From Pseudaeromonas sp963677375 (GTDB lineage: Bacteria > Pseudomonadota > Gammaproteobacteria > Enterobacterales > Aeromonadaceae): a stretch of DNA of 64,000 nucleotides. Position 1 is the stretch's first letter. Every line of letters begins with the position of its first letter. The notes under the pieces were generated by a model that was given only the letters and a program-made list of their open reading frames with translations, was not told the DNA's origin and did not search any database. The DNA is taken from contig CAXXIF010000003.1 in the NCBI GenBank assembly GCA_963677375.2, positions 124,001 through 188,000 of the forward strand, given 5' to 3'. The translations under genes were made by a program, and so were the position numbers. Of the stretch, positions 61,141-64,000 are shown one piece after another.

Positions 61141-63411
61141 ATGAACACCAATCTGCTGGTCACCAAACGCGATGGTCGCACCGAAGCTCTGGATCTGGAC
61201 AAGATCCATCGCGTGGTCACCTGGGCCGCCGAAGGGCTCGATAATGTCTCGGTGTCCCAGGTCGAGCTGCGGGCACATATCCAGTTCTACGCTGGCATGA
61301 AGACCGCTGATATTCACGAGACCCTGATCCGTGCCGCCGCCGATCTCATCAGTACCGATGCCCCGGATTATCAGTATCTGGCCGCCCGTCTGGCCATGTT
61401 CCATCTGCGCAAAAAGGCCTATGGCGAGTTCACGCCGCCCCCCCTGTACCAGCATGTGAAAAAGCTGGTGGCTGAGGGCCGTTACGATGCTCATCTGCTG
61501 CAGGATTACAGCGCCGACGAATTCCAGGAACTGGACAACCACCTGCATCATGAGCGGGATATGTTGTTCGCCTATGCCGCCATCAAGCAGCTGGAAGGTA
61601 AATATCTGGTGCAAAACCGCGTCACAGGCGACATCTATGAAAGCCCGCAGTTCCTGTACATGCTGGTCGCCGCCTGCCTGTTCTCCCGTTACCCCAAGGC
61701 CACGCGGCTGGAGTATGTGAAGCGTTTCTATGACGCCTGCTCCACCTTCAAGATTTCATTACCCACCCCCATCATGTCCGGGGTACGCACCCCGACGCGC
61801 CAATTCAGCTCCTGTGTGCTGGTCGAGTGTGATGACAGCCTGGACTCCATCAACGCCACCGCCTCGGCCGTGGTGCGTTACGTGTCACAACGGGCCGGGA
61901 TCGGCATCAATGCCGGACGCATCCGCGCCCTGGGTTCGGAAATTCGCGGCGGTGAAGCCTTCCACACCGGCTGCATCCCCTTCTATAAATATTTCCAGAC
62001 CGCGGTCAAATGCTGCTCTCAAGGCGGTGTGCGCGGTGGTGCCGCCACTGTCTTCTATCCGTTGTGGCATCTGGAGGTGGAGTCCCTGCTGGTGCTGAAG
62101 AACAACCGCGGTGTCGAAGACAATCGGGTGCGGCACATGGACTATGGCGTGCAGCTCAACAAGCTGATGTATCAGCGTCTGATCCAGGGTGGCGACATCA
62201 CACTGTTCAGCCCGTCCTCGGCTCCCGGCTTGTACGATGCCTTCTTTGCCGATCAGGCCGAATTCGAGCGTCTCTATCTGCAATACGAAGCAGACCCTGC
62301 GATCCGGAAAAAGAGCATCAAGGCCGTCGAGCTGTTCTCGCTGCTGATGCAGGAGCGCGCCGGAACCGGTCGCATCTACATCCAGAACGTGGACCATTGC
62401 AACACCCACAGCCCCTTTGATCCGGCTGTGGCCCCGGTCCGTCAAAGCAACCTCTGCATGGAGATTGCCCTGCCGACCAAGCCGCTCAACGACCTGCGCG
62501 ATGACGGTGGCGAGATAGCCCTGTGTACTCTGTCCGCCTTTAATCTGGGGGCTCTGGACTCCCTTGACGAGTTGGAGAATCTGGCCGACCTGGCCGTTCG
62601 CGCCCTCGATGCGCTGCTGGATTATCAGGACTATCCGGTTCCGGCTGGGAAAAATGGTGCCATGTGGCGACGCCCGCTGGGGATCGGTGTCATCAACTAC
62701 GCCTACTATCTGGCCAAACATGGAGTCCGTTACTCCGATGGTTCTGCGCTGGGGTTGACCCACAGAACCTTCGAGGCCATTCAGTACTATTTGCTCAAAG
62801 CCTCGGTGGCCCTGGCCAAGGAGCTCGGTCCCTGCCCGCGCTTCCACGAAACCACCTATGCCAAGGGCGTGTTGCCGATTGATAGCTACAAGCGGGATCT
62901 GGATGCCATCTGTGCCGAGCCGTTGCAACTGGACTGGGAAGGCCTGCGCGACGCCATCACCACCCATGGACTGCGCAACAGTACCCTGACGGCGCTGATG
63001 CCCTCCGAGACTTCCAGCCAGATCGCCAATGCCACCAACGGCATAGAACCACCGCGGGGTCTCATCAGCGTCAAGGCCTCCAAGGATGGCATCTTGCGTC
63101 AGGTCGTGCCCGACTATGCCCAACTCAAGGAGCGCTACGAATTGTTGTGGAGCCAGCCCTCCAACGAGGGTTATCTGCAACTGGTGGGCGTGATGCAGAA
63201 GTTTGTCGATCAGTCGATTTCGGCCAACACCAGCTACGACCCATCGCGTTTCGACGGTGGCAAGGTACCGATGAAGCAGTTACTCACCGATCTGCTCAAT
63301 GCCTACAAGCTCGGCATCAAGACCCTCTACTATCACAACACCCGTGACGGGGCCGATGATGCCCAGCAGACCCAGGACGATGGTTGTGCCGGTGGCGCCT
63401 GTAAAATTTAA
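61141..63411 (+). CDS. nrdA: Class Ia ribonucleotide reductase, large subunit
   Basis: The 756-residue alpha subunit begins MNTNLLVTKRDGRTEALDLD with the ATP-cone. Active-site blocks include PTPIMSGVRTPTRQFSSCVL, NLCMEIALPTKPL, LCTLSAFNLGAL and the C-terminal shuttle cysteines in DDGCAGGACKI. It is nearly collinear with E. coli NrdA. I start at 61141; the frame is open for 75 codons upstream, but that part spans the NrdR boxes and is non-coding. nrdB follows. Confidence 0.97.
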   Translation: MNTNLLVTKRDGRTEALDLDKIHRVVTWAAEGLDNVSVSQVELRAHIQFYAGMKTADIHETLIRAAADLISTDAPDYQYLAARLAMFHLRKKAYGEFTPPPLYQHVKKLVAEGRYDAHLLQDYSADEFQELDNHLHHERDMLFAYAAIKQLEGKYLVQNRVTGDIYESPQFLYMLVAACLFSRYPKATRLEYVKRFYDACSTFKISLPTPIMSGVRTPTRQFSSCVLVECDDSLDSINATASAVVRYVSQRAGIGINAGRIRALGSEIRGGEAFHTGCIPFYKYFQTAVKCCSQGGVRGGAATVFYPLWHLEVESLLVLKNNRGVEDNRVRHMDYGVQLNKLMYQRLIQGGDITLFSPSSAPGLYDAFFADQAEFERLYLQYEADPAIRKKSIKAVELFSLLMQERAGTGRIYIQNVDHCNTHSPFDPAVAPVRQSNLCMEIALPTKPLNDLRDDGGEIALCTLSAFNLGALDSLDELENLADLAVRALDALLDYQDYPVPAGKNGAMWRRPLGIGVINYAYYLAKHGVRYSDGSALGLTHRTFEAIQYYLLKASVALAKELGPCPRFHETTYAKGVLPIDSYKRDLDAICAEPLQLDWEGLRDAITTHGLRNSTLTALMPSETSSQIANATNGIEPPRGLISVKASKDGILRQVVPDYAQLKERYELLWSQPSNEGYLQLVGVMQKFVDQSISANTSYDPSRFDGGKVPMKQLLTDLLNAYKLGIKTLYYHNTRDGADDAQQTQDDGCAGGACKI

Positions 63412-63420
63412 CTTCATGTC

Positions 63421-63440
63421 GCTCCCCCCGTCGGGGGAGC
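63421..63440 (+). other. nrdA-nrdB intercistronic hairpin
   Basis: GCTCCCCC-CGTC-GGGGGAGC is a perfect eight-base GC-rich stem in the 61-base gap. No T tract; likely an RNA-stability or subunit-ratio element. Confidence 0.6.
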
Positions 63441-63472
63441 CACCCATGAGATCGCCTTGAAGGATCCAGACC

Positions 63473-64000
63473 GTGGCTTACAGTACGTTCAGCAAACCCG
63501 CCAATAACCCGCTCCAGGAACCCATGTTCTTTGGTCAGACGGTGAACGTGGCGCGTTTTGACCAGCAAAAACATGAAATCTTCGAGAAGTTGATTGAAAA
63601 ACAGCTCTCCTTCTTCTGGCGCCCGGAAGAGGTCGATGTGTCACGGGATCGCATCGACTTTCATGCTCTGCCAGCCCATGAGCAGCATATTTTCCTCTCC
63701 AACCTCAAGTACCAGACCCTACTGGATTCCATTCAGGGCCGCAGCCCGAACGTGGCCCTGTTGCCACTGATTTCACTGCCCGAGCTGGAAACCTGGATCG
63801 AAACCTGGGCCTTCTCCGAGACCATTCATTCCCGCTCCTACACCCATATCATCCGCAACCTGGTGAAAGATCCGGCACTGGTGTTTGACGATATCGTGGT
63901 CAACCAGGAAATCATCAAGCGGGCCGATGATATCGCCAGCTATTACGATGAGTTGATTGCCGCCACCCAGCTCTGGCAGCAATTTGGTGAGGGTGAGCAC
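63473..64000 (+). CDS. nrdB: Class Ia ribonucleotide reductase, small subunit, 3' end outside window
   Basis: This is the beginning of the diiron-tyrosyl radical subunit, starting at GTG 63473 with AAGGA 8 bases upstream. It opens with AYSTFSKPANNP and EPMFFGQTVNVARFDQQKH and continues with FFWRPEEVDVSRDRIDF (iron ligand region), NLKYQTLLDSIQGRSPNV and AFSETIHSRSYTHIIRN, all close to E. coli NrdB. The window ends after about 176 codons (FGEGEH). It is in an operon with nrdA. Confidence 0.96.
   Translation, partial: MAYSTFSKPANNPLQEPMFFGQTVNVARFDQQKHEIFEKLIEKQLSFFWRPEEVDVSRDRIDFHALPAHEQHIFLSNLKYQTLLDSIQGRSPNVALLPLISLPELETWIETWAFSETIHSRSYTHIIRNLVKDPALVFDDIVVNQEIIKRADDIASYYDELIAATQLWQQFGEGEH

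Noticed and set aside
1..64000. CRISPR arrays and rRNA genes
   Set aside because: No regularly spaced 20-40 base repeats with unique spacers and no rRNA sequence were seen; the only tandem array is the tRNA-Asn one.

Overview
The window looks like chromosome of a gammaproteobacterium, most plausibly of the Aeromonadaceae. This is inferred from near-E. coli-like proteins (GyrA, NrdA/NrdB, UvrB, AroA, SerC, HisC, UbiG), the gyrA-ubiG-HAD phosphatase-nrdAB order, a GyrA with a long acidic insert in its C-terminal domain, and a tRNA-Asn cluster beside a degenerate GGDEF-EAL gene. No database search was possible, so the taxon is an inference.

Positions 1 to about 13,960 are accessory DNA. They hold the end of a RadC-type JAB-domain gene, a PD-(D/E)XK nuclease-like gene cut at its 5' end, a complete IS21-family element (istA/istB), and a P4-type integrase whose catalytic C-terminus was removed at the IS border. 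An AT-rich Nudix-like gene with a 47-residue follower points left. Divergent from it is a tightly spaced rightward operon (6391-13598, perhaps to 13871): a DUF4407-like membrane/coiled-coil protein, an unknown protein, a minimal radical-SAM activase, a zinc-ribbon pseudokinase, a coiled-coil protein, a ClpB-D2-like AAA+ ATPase, and perhaps a 75-residue repeat protein. I do not recognise this combination as a named system. It is the best candidate here for an undescribed defence, stress or signalling system.

From 13,960 to 38,900 the window is mostly metabolic, transport and regulatory chromosome. It carries glycerate kinase, a DUF6129-like protein, a CPA1-type antiporter, a PotF-like polyamine-binding protein followed by a PuuB-like oxidase, an ArsP-type permease, and the CecR-YbhGFSR drug-export operon. 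Next come a LysR regulator divergent from an MBL-fold protein without its zinc histidines, a DsbA-like gene with an in-frame amber codon, an AraC/GyrI-like regulator and a CBM48-esterase. The stretch ends with a HipBA toxin-antitoxin pair with an operator array, DUF3144, an LtaS-like phosphotransferase and an LprI/MliC-like secreted protein.

From 39,000 to 64,000 it is largely core genome. Anaerobic ribonucleotide reductase (nrdD, nrdG) and the class Ia enzyme (nrdA, start of nrdB) each have a NrdR-box-like sequence upstream. Between them lie DUF805, HlyU-like, uvrB, a MATE exporter, five tRNA-Asn genes with a cluster of DnaA boxes between the first and the rest, a CsrD/MshH-like protein, an unknown 161-residue protein, aroA, a FapA/DUF342 protein, hisC, serC, gyrA, ubiG and a MupP-like phosphatase.
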